Source of the DNA: GCA-2725625 sp964574215
Lineage (GTDB): Bacteria > Pseudomonadota > Alphaproteobacteria > Rhodospirillales > UBA2165
DNA: 31,159 bases
Assembly (NCBI GenBank): GCA_964574215.1
Contig: CAZNLR010000052.1
Coordinates: 1 to 31,159, forward strand
Direction of reading: 5' to 3'
Shown: positions 15,093 to 25,876 of the stretch, piece after piece
How positions within the stretch are numbered: position 1 is the stretch's first letter
Layout: each line of letters begins with the position of its first letter
Translations under genes and position numbers: made by a program
The notes under the pieces: generated by a model
What the model was told of the DNA's origin: nothing
Databases searched by the model: none
Seen by the model: the letters and a program-made list of their open reading frames with translations, nothing else

Positions 15093-17135
15093 TCAGTAAT
15101 CCAGGAAGCTTCTCAGCTTTCTTGACCGGCTGGGGTGTTTGAGTTTGCGGAGCGCCTTGGCTTCGATCTGGCGGATGCGTTCGCGGGTGACCGAGAACTG
15201 CTGGCCCACTTCCTCCAGCGTGTGGTCGGTGTTCATGCCGATGCCGAAACGCATGCGCAGCACCCGTTCTTCACGCGCCGTGAGGCTGGCCAGCACACGG
15301 GTGGTGGTCTCCCGCAGATTGCCCTGGATGGCGGCGTCCAACGGCTGAATGGCGTTCTTATCCTCGATGAAATCTCCCAGATGGCTGTCCTCCTCGTCAC
15401 CGATGGGGGTCTCGAGGCTGATGGGCTCCTTGGCGATTTTGAGCACCTTACGCACTTTGTCCACCGGCATGGCCAGCTTGACGGCCAGTTCGTCCGGCGT
15501 CGGCTCGCGGCCGATCTCATGCAGCATCTGGCGGGACGTGCGCACCAGCTTGTTGATGGTTTCGATCATATGCACCGGAATACGGATGGTGCGCGCCTGG
15601 TCAGCGATGGACCGGGTAATGGCCTGCCGGATCCACCAGGTGGCGTAAGTGGAGAATTTATAACCGCGCCGGTATTCGAATTTATCGACCGCCTTCATCA
15701 GGCCAATATTGCCTTCCTGAATGAGGTCGAGGAATTGCAGGCCACGGTTGGTGTATTTCTTGGCGATGGAAATCACCAGCCGAAGGTTGGCTTCGATCAT
15801 TTCCTTTTTCGCCTTGGCGGCTTCCCGCTCGCCCTTTTGGACGGTGGCGACGATGCGGCGGAATTCACCGATGGGCAGGCCGACCTCGTTGGCGATTTCG
15901 GAAATCTCCGCCCGGATCTCCTTGATCTCGTCCTTGTGCTTCTTGCTGAAATCCTTCCAGCCTTTGCCGGACAAGCGTGACACCCGGTTGAGCCAGCCCG
16001 GGTCGAGCTCATGGCTGTAATATTCCTCCAGGAATTCCGCCCGCTTGACCTTGGACGAGACCGCCATGCGCAGCATACGGCCTTCGTAGCCGATCAGTTT
16101 CCGGTTGAGGTCGTACATATGGGTGACCAGATATTCGATCTTGTTGTTGTTGAGGTGGATGCCTTCCATCAACTCCACCAGTTCATGGCGGAGCTTGCCG
16201 ATACGTTTCTCGGTGGCCGGTGTAATCTTGTCTCCGGCCTGAATGGCCGTCAGACGTTTTTCCGCCGCCCGGTGAAGCTTGGCGTAGGTTTTCTTGATGG
16301 CGTCAAACTTTTTCAAAATCTCCGGCAGCAGTGATTCCTCCATCACCGCCAGCGAGACAGTATTATCCGCCTCGTCGTCATCATCGTCGTCGGCGTTTTC
16401 GCCTTCGGTTTTTTCGCCTTCGTCTTCTGTACTCTCCTCACCTTCTTCCTGGTCGGATTCGTCGTTTTCATCTTCCTCTTCGGCGTCGATGGCGTCAGCC
16501 GTCGAAGGCGCCGGTGTCGGCGTCACGCCGAGACCGCCTTCAACCTCTCCGGCCGCGTCATCGCCTTCGCCCTTGGGTCCGGAATAGGTGGCGTCCAGAT
16601 CAATGATGTCTCTGAGCAGGATCGCGCCCTCATCCAGATCACTGCGCCACTGAAGCAGCGCCCGGATGGTCATGGGACTTTCGACAATGCCGCCGATCAT
16701 CATTTCCCGGCCTGCTTCGATCCGCTTGGCAATGGCAATTTCGCCTTCGCGGGACAGCAATTCGACGCTGCCCATTTCACGCAAATACATGCGGACCGGG
16801 TCGTCGGACCGGCCGATATCGCTGTCGACGTTACCGCTGGCGGTTTCGGCTTCTTTTTCTTTGGTTTCTTCCGAAGAATCCTCGCCGTCCTCGCTTTCGA
16901 CCACATTGACGCCGGCTTCCGACAACATCGACATGGTGTCTTCGATCTGTTCCGAGGACACTTCTTCCGGCGGCAGGGCCTTGTTCAACTGGTCATAAGT
17001 GACGAAGCCCTTTTCCTTGCCTTGGGCGATCATCTTTTTGACCGCGGCGTTCATTTTATCCAGCAGCGGGCTATCGTTGGATTCGCCCTGCGCCTGCGGT
17101 TTCTCCGCCGTGGCGGTCGCTGATTTGGTTGCCAT
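15093..17135 (-). CDS. rpoD: RNA polymerase primary sigma factor RpoD (sigma-70)
   Basis: The 680-residue protein is the housekeeping sigma factor. Region 1.1 is at about 20-80 and region 1.2 is DPVRMYLREMG at about 113-123. Region 2 starts near 447 with LRLVISIAKKY and DLIQEGNIGLMKAVDKFEYRRGYKFSTYA (DNA melting and -10 contacts), followed by region 3. Region 4 is near 620-680, with the helix-turn-helix VTRERIRQIEAKALRKL contacting the -35 element. The non-conserved region between 1.2 and 2 contains an extreme acidic stretch at residues 219-258, including six consecutive Asp. This kind of insert is seen in alphaproteobacterial RpoD, but this one is long. The gene lies 96 nt after dnaG in the same orientation, the classical primase-sigma arrangement, and is followed at once by a terminator. 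Confidence 0.97.
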   Translation of the reverse strand: MATKSATATAEKPQAQGESNDSPLLDKMNAAVKKMIAQGKEKGFVTYDQLNKALPPEEVSSEQIEDTMSMLSEAGVNVVESEDGEDSSEETKEKEAETASGNVDSDIGRSDDPVRMYLREMGSVELLSREGEIAIAKRIEAGREMMIGGIVESPMTIRALLQWRSDLDEGAILLRDIIDLDATYSGPKGEGDDAAGEVEGGLGVTPTPAPSTADAIDAEEEDENDESDQEEGEESTEDEGEKTEGENADDDDDDEADNTVSLAVMEESLLPEILKKFDAIKKTYAKLHRAAEKRLTAIQAGDKITPATEKRIGKLRHELVELMEGIHLNNNKIEYLVTHMYDLNRKLIGYEGRMLRMAVSSKVKRAEFLEEYYSHELDPGWLNRVSRLSGKGWKDFSKKHKDEIKEIRAEISEIANEVGLPIGEFRRIVATVQKGEREAAKAKKEMIEANLRLVISIAKKYTNRGLQFLDLIQEGNIGLMKAVDKFEYRRGYKFSTYATWWIRQAITRSIADQARTIRIPVHMIETINKLVRTSRQMLHEIGREPTPDELAVKLAMPVDKVRKVLKIAKEPISLETPIGDEEDSHLGDFIEDKNAIQPLDAAIQGNLRETTTRVLASLTAREERVLRMRFGIGMNTDHTLEEVGQQFSVTRERIRQIEAKALRKLKHPSRSRKLRSFLDY

Positions 17136-17231
17136 TCAAACCCCTCTTAAGAACCTCAAATTGCTAATCGGCTCTATTTAACTCTAGGACGGTAAACGCC
17201 CACTGATTTTCTTCGCGCCGTTATCGGCTCA

Positions 17232-19094
17232 TCAGGCCACATTGTCGGCCCGCACACCGCCGTCGGACATTTCCGGCTCGGCGTCCTCGACTTTGTCAGC
17301 CGTGTCCTTCAGGGCTTTGAGTAACTCGAAATCCTCCCTGGTGGGATCCTTGGCGAGCCGTTCTTCCACGGCGCCGATCTCATCCAGCAATTGATCTCTT
17401 TGCAGCAGCCGTAACTGTTGCTCCCAGCCCTTCCTGGCGACATTAAATTGTGTATCTGGCCGAGCGAAACTCGCGTGGTCGTAGACCTGTCGGCTCAAAA
17501 GGCCGCCCAATAGTTCCGAAAACTCGGTATGCTCTAAATGGTCACGAAGAGTCGCAAAATCAAGTCCCGATCCCCGCTCTTCGTTCAGAGCCAGGGTCTT
17601 TAATACCTCTTGACGCAGTTTGTCAAGATCAGGCGACGAAAAATGCAAAACACCCAATTGTTCGCCAAGCTGGTCGAAAAGCTCCGGATGGGTGATCAAT
17701 GTGGTCACCAGAATGGCCTGTTGCAGCCATTTGCGGTCGACTTTGGCCGCCGATCCCGACTTTTCAGCCATTTGCGACGGGGGCGCGAAACGGCCTTTTT
17801 TGCCTGGCCTGGCGGCTTCCTGGGTCTTGCGGAATTCCTTCCACAGCCGGTCTTTGAAGGCGTTAAGATAATAGCGCTGAACGGTTTCATCGCCGATACG
17901 CAGGGCGGCGTCGCGCAATCGCCGTTCCAGTCCCGCCCGTGCTTCCGGCGTATCCAAGGGATGGCCGTGGGTTTCCACCCGCCAAATGACTTCCGATAGG
18001 GGTTGGGCCGTGGCGATAAGGTCCGACATGGCGTTTGCCCCCTTGGCCTTAATCAAACTATCGGGATCCTCACCGTCGGGCAGGGTCACAAACCGCAAAC
18101 TGCGCTCCGGCTTCAGGATCGGCAATGCCCGTTCCGCCGCCCGGCTGGCCGCCTTTTGACCGGCGGCGTCGCCGTCGAAACAAAGACAGGGCTCGGTTAC
18201 GACGCGCCACATCAACTGCATTTGATCTTCCGTCAAAGCCGTGCCCAAGGGCGCCACCGCCGTCGAGAAACCGGCCTGGTGCAGGGCAATGACGTCCGTA
18301 TAACCCTCGGTGACGATCAGACTGTTTTGTTTGCGGGCCTCGGACAGCGCCTGGGTCAATCCATAAAGCGTCCGTCCCTTGTGGAATAGGGGCGTTTCCG
18401 GCGAATTGAGATACTTTGGTTCGCCCGCACCGAGGATGCGTCCGCCAAAGGCAAGGACCCGCGCCTGCCGGTCGAAGATGGGAAACATCACCCGTCCGCG
18501 GAACCGGTCATAGGGCGATTTACCGGGATCGTCGGGCTTGATCAATAGTCCGGCCTCGATCATCTGACTATCGGTGACGCCGTCCCGGGACAGGGCGGTT
18601 TTCAAAGCGCCCCGGTTGTCGGGCGCATAACCTATTCTGAATTTTTTGATCGAGTCTTCACTGATCCCCCGCTCCAGCAAATAATCCAGCGCCGCCTTGC
18701 CCACCGGCAGGCGCAATTGTTTTTGGTAGAAATCGGCCGCCGCCTCCATAACGTCGTAGAGACCCTTGGCCCGTTCGGCCCGCTGGCGTTCTTCGGGGGA
18801 TTCGACCGGCACCTCCATGCCCGCTTCGGCGGCCAACCGCTCCACCGCCTCGGGGAAAGACAGATTGTCGGTTTTCATGACAAAATCGAAGACGCTGCCA
18901 TGCTCGCCGCAGCCGAAGCAATGGTAAAAGCCTTTATCCTCGTTGACCGTAAAGGAGGGCGTTTTTTCATTGTGGAAGGGACAGAGACCGGAATGCTCCC
19001 GGCCTTTTTTCTGCAGCCGAACCCGACGCCCGATGACTTCCGCCAATCCGACACGGGATTTCAACTCATCCAAAAAACGGGGCGAAAAGGCCAT
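17232..19094 (-). CDS. dnaG: DNA primase
   Basis: DnaG makes the RNA primers for lagging-strand and restart synthesis. The 620-residue protein starts with the CHC2 zinc ribbon: C38 and H41 in CPFH, then C59 and C62 in CFGC. The TOPRIM catalytic core follows, with VTEGYTDVIALHQAGF (metal-binding Glu) and CFDGDAAGQKA (Asp pair) near residues 260-310. The C-terminal about 170 residues are the helical DnaB helicase-interaction domain, less conserved as usual. Length is normal. The gene is followed by rpoD and preceded, across a 365-bp gap, by yqeY. Two DnaA-box-like sites lie 80-110 bp upstream of its start. Confidence 0.97.
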   Translation of the reverse strand: MAFSPRFLDELKSRVGLAEVIGRRVRLQKKGREHSGLCPFHNEKTPSFTVNEDKGFYHCFGCGEHGSVFDFVMKTDNLSFPEAVERLAAEAGMEVPVESPEERQRAERAKGLYDVMEAAADFYQKQLRLPVGKAALDYLLERGISEDSIKKFRIGYAPDNRGALKTALSRDGVTDSQMIEAGLLIKPDDPGKSPYDRFRGRVMFPIFDRQARVLAFGGRILGAGEPKYLNSPETPLFHKGRTLYGLTQALSEARKQNSLIVTEGYTDVIALHQAGFSTAVAPLGTALTEDQMQLMWRVVTEPCLCFDGDAAGQKAASRAAERALPILKPERSLRFVTLPDGEDPDSLIKAKGANAMSDLIATAQPLSEVIWRVETHGHPLDTPEARAGLERRLRDAALRIGDETVQRYYLNAFKDRLWKEFRKTQEAARPGKKGRFAPPSQMAEKSGSAAKVDRKWLQQAILVTTLITHPELFDQLGEQLGVLHFSSPDLDKLRQEVLKTLALNEERGSGLDFATLRDHLEHTEFSELLGGLLSRQVYDHASFARPDTQFNVARKGWEQQLRLLQRDQLLDEIGAVEERLAKDPTREDFELLKALKDTADKVEDAEPEMSDGGVRADNVA

Positions 19095-19175
19095 GAAGTT
19101 CCCGAAAATATTTATTGCTTCCGATTGTTGACCTTTTTACCGCAAGCGCCGGGCAATGTATCGCCCATAAAAAAG

Positions 19176-19202
19176 TTATCCCCAGGTTCCTCGTTATCCA
19201 CA
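19176..19202 (+). promoter_or_regulatory. Two DnaA-box-like sites upstream of dnaG
   Basis: TTATCCACA at 19194-19202 is a perfect consensus DnaA box. TTATCCCCA at 19176-19184 differs by one base. They are direct repeats 18 bp apart, upstream of the minus-strand dnaG start. They could let DnaA regulate the dnaG-rpoD operon. With only two boxes and no AT-rich unwinding region, an origin is unlikely. Confidence 0.55.
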
Positions 19203-19287
19203 GGGTTACCCCCTACCCAAATCCTCCCCCACCTAAATAGGATATGGGGAAGGGATTGGGAAAGCTGACAACCGATACCCCTCCCCT

Positions 19288-19319
19288 CGTCATGCGCGGG
19301 CTTGACCCGCGCATCCATG
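19288..19319 (+). repeat. REP-like palindromic repeat, copy A
   Basis: The unit has the hairpin GCGCGGGCTTGACCCGCGC (seven-bp arms around CTTGA) flanked by CGTCAT and ATCCATG. The same unit occurs inverted at 19399-19429. Such units are dispersed intergenic repeats in many Alphaproteobacteria. Confidence 0.8.
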
Positions 19320-19398
19320 AGCGATGAATCCAGCAATGGAAAGCCGTTGGAACTCTTCTTTGTCCGGCAAACTTCGTGTTAAATGGGCGATGGTAAAT

Positions 19399-19429
19399 AT
19401 GGATACGCGGGTCAAGCCCGCGTATGACG
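19399..19429 (-). repeat. REP-like palindromic repeat, copy B (inverted)
   Basis: ATGGATACGCGGGTCAAGCC and the following CGCGTATGACG are the inverted counterpart of copy A, with small substitutions and an 80-nt spacer between the two. The pair lies just after the yqeY stop and could fold in the transcript and separate yqeY from dnaG expression. Confidence 0.8.
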
Positions 19430-19459
19430 AAGGCGTTGAGGACGATATAATTGAGTCAG

Positions 19460-19918
19460 TTAAGCCAGCCGTTCCTTGACGGTGGCGCTGGCCTTGCCGA
19501 AATCCATGGCGCCGGCATGTTTTTCTCTGAGATGCGCCATCACCTGGCCCATTTCCTTGAGGCTGGTGGCCTCGCATTGCTTGATGGCGCCGGCGACCGC
19601 CTCGGCGATCTCTTCTTCGCTCATCTGTTCCGGCAAGAAGCCTTCGATGATGGTTATTTCTTCGGCTTCCCGGTCGGCCAGTTCCTGACGGCCACCCTTC
19701 TCGTAGGCTTCGATGGAATCGCGGCGCTGTTTGATCATGGATTGCAGGAGTTGCAAGATCGCGTCGTCGCTGATGCCTTCATCGACACCGCCCTTGCCCC
19801 GGTCGGCGATATCGCGGTCTTTGAGCGCCGCCAAAATCAACCGTAAAGTCGATACGGCCCGCTGATCCTTGGCCTTCATGGCGTCTTTGAGCGCCCCATT
19901 CAACTGGGTTCGCAACAT
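19460..19918 (-). CDS. yqeY: GatB/YqeY-domain protein
   Basis: The 152-residue helical protein matches the YqeY family: LKDAMKAKDQRAVSTLRLILAAL at the N-terminus, IKQRRDSIEAYEKGGRQELADREAEE in the middle, and MGQVMAHLREKHAGAMDFGKAS near the end. The last part resembles the tRNA-binding tail of the amidotransferase subunit GatB. The family is thought to act in or near tRNA-dependent amidation, but its role as a free-standing protein is not settled. A strong ribosome-binding site, AGGAGGGG, lies about five bases before the ATG. It stands upstream of dnaG and rpoD and is divergent from carA, an arrangement found in related genomes. Confidence 0.92.
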   Translation of the reverse strand: MLRTQLNGALKDAMKAKDQRAVSTLRLILAALKDRDIADRGKGGVDEGISDDAILQLLQSMIKQRRDSIEAYEKGGRQELADREAEEITIIEGFLPEQMSEEEIAEAVAGAIKQCEATSLKEMGQVMAHLREKHAGAMDFGKASATVKERLA

Positions 19919-20055
19919 CGAATCCCCTCCTCTTTACCCGGCTAATTTTTCCATTAGTGGGAAGCCATGGACCCTACCCCAAACCAATTCTTCGAGTCAA
20001 TTCGTTGTTTTATTGTAAGTTATTGAAATGAAACGATTTATTTAGTTTTTTTTAC

Positions 20056-20084
20056 TTGACGACAGCGCGGGCATCGCTTAAGAG
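20056..20084 (+). promoter_or_regulatory. Possible carA promoter
   Basis: TTGACG (20056-20061) and TAAGAG (20079-20084) are 17 bp apart. The -35 box is good for Alphaproteobacteria and the -10 box is weak. The transcript would have a leader of about 130 nt before carA. The rest of the 304-bp gap between yqeY and carA shows no gene, and I see no clear attenuator. Confidence 0.4.
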
Positions 20085-20222
20085 ATGCTTCCAACCTGAG
20101 TGATGGACGGGTCCCCTCTAATCGTAACCTGGCCCTGGCCGTTCACCTGATACAATAGATTTTGCAGCTTGCCGCTGAATACTTCCGCGGGAACATTTCG
20201 GGCAAGCCAATAGTACGCGAGG

Positions 20223-21401
20223 ATGCGCCGCTCGATGACGGACGCCAAAACCGGAACTGCGCCAAGCAGACCACCACATGCCGATGCCGCCCTGGTATTG
20301 GCAGACGGATCGGTTTTTTGGGGCAGAGGCGCCGGCGCTAAAACAACCGCCACCGGCGAAGTCTGCTTCAACACGTCGATCACCGGCTACCAGGAAATCC
20401 TCACAGACCCGTCTTATGCCGGTCAGATCATCACCTTTACATTTCCCCATATCGGCAATGTGGGCACCAATGTGGAGGACATCGAAACCGTCACGCCGGC
20501 GGTCCGGGGCTGCATTCTCGCCGCCGATATCACCGAACCGGCCAATTGGCGGGCCAGCCAGCATCTGGACGCCTGGCTCAATTCCCACAATCTAGCGGCC
20601 GTCACCGGTGTCGACACCAGACGCCTGACCCGCCATATCAGAGCCGCCGGGTTCGCCAATGCAACGATCGTCAATGGTGCTGACATCGACGTAGCCACCG
20701 CCCAAAAATACGCCGCAGAATGGCCCGGCCTGGAAGGCATGGATTTGGCCAAAGAAGTGACCTGCGCCCAGACCTATAACTGGGACGAGTCGGTGTGGGC
20801 GCTGGGTGAAGGTTACGGCACGTTGAGCAATCCCAAATATCACGTGGTCGCCATGGATTTCGGCGCCAAGCGCAATATCCTGCGCTGCCTCGCCGCCGCC
20901 GGGTGCCGCGTGACCGTCGTTCCGGCCTCCACCAGTGCCGACGATATTCTGGCTTATCAACCGGACGGCGTGTTTCTCTCCAACGGACCCGGTGACCCGG
21001 CCGCCACCGGCCAATACGCCGTGCCCACCATTCAGACGCTGATCGATAAAGGCCTGCCAATCTTCGGTATTTGCCTGGGCCACCAGATGCTGTCCCTGGC
21101 TTTGGGCGCAACGACCACCAAAATGCACCACGGCCACCGGGGCGCCAACCATCCGGTCAAGGATTTGGCCACGGGCCGGGTGGAAATCACCAGCCAAAAC
21201 CACGGCTTCGTGGTGGAACGGGACAGCCTGCCCCAGGGCGTCACCGAAACCCATACATCTTTATTCGACGGCACACTGGAAGGCATCAAGTCGGAATCCA
21301 AACCCGCCTTCTCCGTCCAACACCACCCCGAAGCCAGTCCGGGTCCCCAGGACAGCCACTACCTTTTCGACCGGTTTGTAGACATGATGGGGGATGGGTG
21401 A
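20223..21401 (+). CDS. carA: Carbamoyl-phosphate synthase, small (glutaminase) subunit
   Basis: CarA hydrolyses glutamine and channels ammonia to CarB for carbamoyl phosphate, which feeds both arginine and pyrimidine synthesis. The 392-residue protein has the CarA N-terminal domain (ALVLADGSVFWG, CFNTSITGYQEILTDPSY) and a class I glutamine amidotransferase domain. The nucleophile Cys is in FGICLGHQ, and the His and Glu of the triad are in FSVQHHPEASPGPQD. The ATG at 20223 is used; ATG 20235 is equally possible, and neither has ideal spacing to the GAGG upstream. carB follows after an unusual 657-bp gap containing repeats and a broken endonuclease gene. Confidence 0.96.
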   Translation: MRRSMTDAKTGTAPSRPPHADAALVLADGSVFWGRGAGAKTTATGEVCFNTSITGYQEILTDPSYAGQIITFTFPHIGNVGTNVEDIETVTPAVRGCILAADITEPANWRASQHLDAWLNSHNLAAVTGVDTRRLTRHIRAAGFANATIVNGADIDVATAQKYAAEWPGLEGMDLAKEVTCAQTYNWDESVWALGEGYGTLSNPKYHVVAMDFGAKRNILRCLAAAGCRVTVVPASTSADDILAYQPDGVFLSNGPGDPAATGQYAVPTIQTLIDKGLPIFGICLGHQMLSLALGATTTKMHHGHRGANHPVKDLATGRVEITSQNHGFVVERDSLPQGVTETHTSLFDGTLEGIKSESKPAFSVQHHPEASPGPQDSHYLFDRFVDMMGDG

Positions 21402-21426
21402 TGCAGCGCCGGACTTCCCTATTCAG

Positions 21427-21463
21427 CCCCCTCACCCCGACCCTCTCCCGCCAGGGGAGAGGG
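21427..21463 (+). repeat. GC-rich palindromic repeat, copy 1 (carA-carB gap)
   Basis: CCCCCTCACCCCGACCCTCT and the following bases end in a hairpin, CCCTCTCCC (21441-21449) with GGGAGAGGG (21455-21463). Copy 2 is its near-exact inverse (two mismatches over about 37 bases). Confidence 0.85.
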
Positions 21464-21557
21464 AGAAGTGGGCGTGTTGTTTCTGCAAAATGGAAAAGGG
21501 CCTCTGGCGACGGCATAGACTTTATGAAACTTGAATCAACCGGATCAGTCCTCCAGT

Positions 21558-21595
21558 CCCCTCTCCCCTGGCGGGAGAGGGTTAGGGTGAGGGGG
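21558..21595 (-). repeat. GC-rich palindromic repeat, copy 2 (inverted)
   Basis: This is the inverted partner of copy 1, 94 nt away, with the same CCCTCTCCC/GGGAGAGGG-type hairpin and a GGTGAGGGGG tail. It ends 11 nt before the start codon of the DUF559 pseudogene. Confidence 0.85.
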
Positions 21596-21606
21596 TTTCT
21601 TATAGA

Positions 21607-21942
21607 ATGTCTTTGTCTGTTGCGCGTAACCTACGGAAAAACCTTACGGAAGCTGAGAAGCTTCTCTGGCGGCAGTTGCGTGATCGGCTGTTCGACGGTT
21701 TTAAGTTTAGGCGGTAGGTTCCTTTGGGAAAGTATGTTGTCGATTTCTATTGCCCAAAAGCCCGACTGGTTATCGAATTGGATGGCGGACATCATGCTCG
21801 CCAGCAGGAAAAAGATGAGCGACGGTCTAATTGGCTTGAAGGCAAAGGCTATCGCGTTCTTCGATTTTGGAACAATGAGGTTTTTGAGAATATTGAGGGG
21901 GTGTTGGAGAGAATTCGAGAAGAATTGTTTCGACCTTCTTAG
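21607..21942 (+). pseudogene. DUF559 (Vsr-like) endonuclease-domain gene interrupted by one in-frame TAG
   Basis: From ATG 21607 the frame reads MSLSVARNLRKNLTEAEKLL, then WRQLRDRLFDGFKFRR. It then meets TAG at 21715-21717 and continues without any shift as VPLGKYVVDFYCPKARL, ELDGGHHARQQEKDERR and YRVLRFWNNEV to TAG 21940-21942. This is a complete DUF559 protein of about 111 codons, a fold related to very-short-patch-repair endonucleases. The family usually has Gln at the interrupted position (RRQ-PLG), so a single CAG-to-TAG change explains the stop. A TTG at 21724 could start the C-terminal two-thirds, which keeps the core acidic residues but lacks the first helix. It is bracketed by two doublets of a palindromic repeat and splits carA from carB. 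Pseudogene is the simplest reading; readthrough is not excluded. Confidence 0.88.
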
Positions 21943-21945
21943 ATT

Positions 21946-21986
21946 TGCCCCCCCACCCTATCCCTCCCCCGCGTGGGGGGGAGGGG
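21946..21986 (+). repeat. GC-rich palindromic repeat, copy 3
   Basis: CCCCCCCACCCTATCCCTCC leads into a CCTCCCCC/GGGGGGAGG-type hairpin directly after the DUF559 stop. It has the orientation of copy 1 but is more diverged. Confidence 0.75.
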
Positions 21987-22012
21987 ACCTTGGCGTCTCG
22001 CTTCCATTTATC

Positions 22013-22049
22013 CCCTCTCCCCTTGCGGGTGAGGGTCAGGGTGAGGGGT
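22013..22049 (-). repeat. GC-rich palindromic repeat, copy 4 (inverted), next to the carB start
   Basis: CCCCTCTCCCCTTGCGGGTG, then AGGGTCAGGGTGAGGGG, matches the orientation of copy 2. Its end GTGAGGGG lies about ten bases before the carB ATG and is the only Shine-Dalgarno-like sequence there, so the repeat may supply the carB ribosome-binding site. Confidence 0.8.
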
Positions 22050-22058
22050 ATCTTACCC

Positions 22059-25319
<3,261 letters not shown>

Positions 25320-25389
25320 ATTTGACCCATGCAGCTCTGCGGTAGGCCCGCGGGCGCAGGGTGTTTTTGTTTTAACGGATAGGAAGATT

Positions 25390-25863
25390 ATGGAAAGAGT
25401 TCCTATGACTGCCGACGGCCTGACGGCTTTGGAAGACGAGCTTAAGCGTTTGAAAATAACCGAACGGCCTGCCGTCATCAAAGCCATCGAGGTGGCCCGC
25501 GAACATGGCGATTTGTCGGAAAATGCCGAATATCATGCCGCACGTGAACGCCAGAGCTTTATCGAAGGCCGGCTCGCGGAATTGGAAGACGTCATCAGCA
25601 GAGCCGATGTCATTGATCCCAAAGCCTTGTCCGGTGACGTGGTCCGTTTCGGCGCCACCGTATTGGTCGCCGACGAAGACACCGACGAGGAATCCACCTT
25701 CCAGATCGTCGGCACCCACGAAGCCGACGTGGACAAAGGAAAATTATCGGTCACGTCGCCACTTGCCCGTGGTTTGATCGGCAAGTCGATTGGTGATTCG
25801 GCAGAAGTCTCCGCTCCCGGCGGCTCGAAATCCTACGAGATCGTCAAAGTTAAATATAAGTAG
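25390..25863 (+). CDS. greA: Transcription elongation factor GreA
   Basis: GreA enters the RNA polymerase secondary channel and stimulates cleavage of backtracked transcripts. The 157-residue protein has the N-terminal coiled coil (LEDELKRLKITERPAVI and AREHGDLSENAEYHAARE), which carries the conserved acidic tip D-x-x-E, and the C-terminal FKBP-like domain ending SPLARGLIGKSIGDSAEV. The ATG at 25390 has AGGA five bases upstream and gives the usual start MERVPMTADGL; the frame extends upstream to 25237 without support and would overlap carB. It follows carB on the same strand. A large inverted repeat lies after its stop. Confidence 0.96.
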   Translation: MERVPMTADGLTALEDELKRLKITERPAVIKAIEVAREHGDLSENAEYHAARERQSFIEGRLAELEDVISRADVIDPKALSGDVVRFGATVLVADEDTDEESTFQIVGTHEADVDKGKLSVTSPLARGLIGKSIGDSAEVSAPGGSKSYEIVKVKYK

Positions 25864-25876
25864 AAGATTCTTTGTA

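Larger units (their letters stand above)
19095..19459. other. Gene-free 365-bp region upstream of dnaG
   Basis: No convincing protein frame is present. The region holds two DnaA-box-like sites near dnaG and an inverted pair of palindromic repeats closer to the yqeY stop. All are listed separately. The dnaG promoter must lie here, but no clear -35/-10 pair stands out. Confidence 0.7.

Noticed and set aside
15135..15980. A 281-codon plus-strand frame opposite rpoD
   Set aside because: It lies entirely inside the conserved regions 2-4 of rpoD on the other strand and has no independent signature or ribosome-binding site.
19095..19459. Replication origin upstream of dnaG
   Set aside because: Two DnaA-like boxes are too few, no AT-rich unwinding element is present, and the genes usually next to alphaproteobacterial origins are absent.
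20091..20222. Riboswitch or attenuator in the carA leader
   Set aside because: The putative 130-nt leader shows no convincing terminator hairpin with a T run and no known riboswitch core.
21427..22049. CRISPR array in the carA-carB gap
   Set aside because: The repeats are palindromic, in alternating orientation, unevenly spaced, and separated by a gene; there are no regular spacers or cas genes.
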